Shown piece after piece: positions 63,079 to 64,000 of a stretch of 64,000 nucleotides of DNA. This stretch comes from Halodesulfovibrio aestuarii DSM 17919 = ATCC 29578 (GTDB lineage: Bacteria; Desulfobacterota; Desulfovibrionia; Desulfovibrionales; Desulfovibrionaceae), in assembly GCF_000384815.1 (NCBI RefSeq), contig NZ_ARQF01000021.1:930001-994000 (forward strand), in the 5' to 3' direction. Within the stretch, counting starts at the first letter, position 1. The number at the start of each line of letters is the position of its first letter. The notes below the pieces were generated by a model. That model searched no databases and was not told the origin of the DNA. It was given only the letters and a program-made list of their open reading frames with translations. The position numbers and the translations under genes were made by a program.

Positions 63079-64000
63079 TTAGTTAGAACACTGAGGATCT
63101 TCTTCGATCATCTTGTACGCACAGAACTTGCCACACATGGCGCATTCGCGTTTATCTTTATGTTCTTCTCTACGCTTTTCAACCATATCCGGATCGAGAG
63201 CGAGGGTTTTCATGCCTTCCCAATCGAGAGCTTTACGCGCACGGGAGATGCCCAGTTCGCGTTCTACAGCTGCCGGTCTGCCCATGCAGGCTTCAGCAGC
63301 CTGAGCTGCAATACGGGACGCCATAACACCTGCGTGAACATCTTCGACGCTTGGCAGGGTAAGGTGTTCCGCCGGAGTCAGGTAGCAAAGGAAGTCAACG
63401 CCAGCTTTAACAGCGATTGCTCCACCGATGGCACCTGCGATGTGGTCGTAGCCCGGGCTGCTGTCGATAACAAGCGGTCCGAGAACGTACAGCGGTGCGC
63501 CATGGGTGAGCTTTTTAATGCTGATAATCTGTGCTTCAACTTCGCTCAAAGGAACGTGTCCCGGTCCTTCGATCATGCACTGAACGCCAGCTTCGAGGCC
63601 ACGTTTAGCCAGCTGACCAAGTACCATAACTTCTTCCCACTGTGCTGCGTCACCGGCATCAGTGCCAGCACCAGGGCGAAGACCATCGCCGAGAGAAAGA
63701 GTTACGTTGTACTTGCGTGCAATCTCAAGAATACGATCGTATCCAGTAAGAAGCGGGTTTTCCTTGCCGTTTTTCAACATCCAACGAGCAAGGATGGAAC
63801 CGCCACGGGAAACAATGCCCATGGTACGGCTACCGTCAGTAGCAAATTCAGCGCCGCGCATAGTCAAACCGCAGTGAACGGTCATGTAGTCTACGCCCTG
63901 CTTTGCCTGCTTTTCAATTTCTTCAAACAGTTCATCCGGCTGAATGTCAGCAGGATCACGGTCACTATCAAGATATTTTTGTGCAACCGCGTACATTGGA
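63079..64000 (-). CDS. thiC: Phosphomethylpyrimidine synthase ThiC (5' end cut by window)
   Basis: The last 306 codons of the radical SAM enzyme that converts aminoimidazole ribotide to HMP phosphate for thiamin. Blocks GLTMRGAEFATDGSRTMG, SLGDGLRPGAGTDAGD, IEGPGHVPLSEVE and DSSPGYDHIAGAIGG are diagnostic. The [4Fe-4S] Cys motif near the C terminus is CAMCGKFC, a CX2CX3C variant. The front, including any TPP riboswitch, lies outside the window. Confidence 0.96.
   Translation of the reverse strand, partial: PMYAVAQKYLDSDRDPADIQPDELFEEIEKQAKQGVDYMTVHCGLTMRGAEFATDGSRTMGIVSRGGSILARWMLKNGKENPLLTGYDRILEIARKYNVTLSLGDGLRPGAGTDAGDAAQWEEVMVLGQLAKRGLEAGVQCMIEGPGHVPLSEVEAQIISIKKLTHGAPLYVLGPLVIDSSPGYDHIAGAIGGAIAVKAGVDFLCYLTPAEHLTLPSVEDVHAGVMASRIAAQAAEACMGRPAAVERELGISRARKALDWEGMKTLALDPDMVEKRREEHKDKRECAMCGKFCAYKMIEEDPQCSN

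Noticed and set aside
1-64000. CRISPR array
   Set aside because: No regularly spaced repeats and no cas-like genes were seen.

Overview
The window looks like chromosomal DNA of a sulfate-reducing Desulfovibrionaceae bacterium, probably close to Halodesulfovibrio. The reasons are moderate-to-low GC, a major porin of the type found as the homotrimeric porin of Desulfovibrio, a DUF1858/DUF438/hemerythrin/PAS protein, large sensory kinases, an MCP with a dCache domain, and the arrangement of the housekeeping genes. The genus is an inference from protein character, not from a database search. Both ends cut genes: miaA at the left and thiC at the right.

Layout. (1) 1-3349: RNA and cofactor housekeeping: miaA, coaD and rsmD on the minus strand, diverging from a LOG-family gene, tadA and tRNA-Ser(CGA). 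(2) 3.4-10.5 kb: small unknown genes, a double HD/HD-GYP protein, DNA-3-methyladenine glycosylase tag and a chemoreceptor. (3) 10.8-13.4 kb: a tightly overlapping three-gene operon encoding a NifB-like radical SAM enzyme, a Tat-exported ModA-like binding protein with four cysteines, and a NapH-like membrane ferredoxin. There is no nitrogenase or ABC transporter beside it. This is the most unusual set in the window. (4) 13.5-17.5 kb: a PH-domain protein and a 1167-residue autotransporter. (5) 17.9-27.0 kb: an accessory-looking stretch. It holds a Septu-like AAA ATPase/HNH pair, an M15-type peptidase, a 33-residue hydrophobic peptide followed by a structured RNA, a WG-repeat secreted protein, two zinc-ribbon proteins, a phage-type HTH regulator, an extremely AT-rich spacer and a methyltransferase. 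(6) 27.7-34.8 kb: the envelope: major porin, secreted MsrB, and a four-gene operon (COG3014 lipoprotein, LpoB-like lipoprotein, DUF6844 protein, FlgT/CsgG-like protein). (7) 35.1-46.8 kb: the hemerythrin/PAS protein, small unknowns, a rhodanese, ychF, a periplasmic binding protein fused in operon to a hybrid histidine kinase (a split BvgS-like layout), pgm and a single-domain response regulator. (8) 47.0-51.6 kb: glycine cleavage operon gcvH-gcvPA-gcvPB-lpdA without gcvT. (9) 51.6-64 kb: a start-less gene remnant, a VWA-OmpA protein, a small secreted protein, a Vat-like acetyltransferase, an NtrC-type two-component pair, an AsmA protein, a D-2-hydroxyacid dehydrogenase and the 3' part of thiC.

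Most transcription units end in strong hairpins, many of them usable in both directions between convergent genes. No CRISPR array, rRNA, complete insertion sequence or integrase was seen. Start codons were set from Shine-Dalgarno spacing where this differed from the longest reading frame, and these cases are stated in the entries. Function calls rest on motifs read by eye and have not been tested by alignment.
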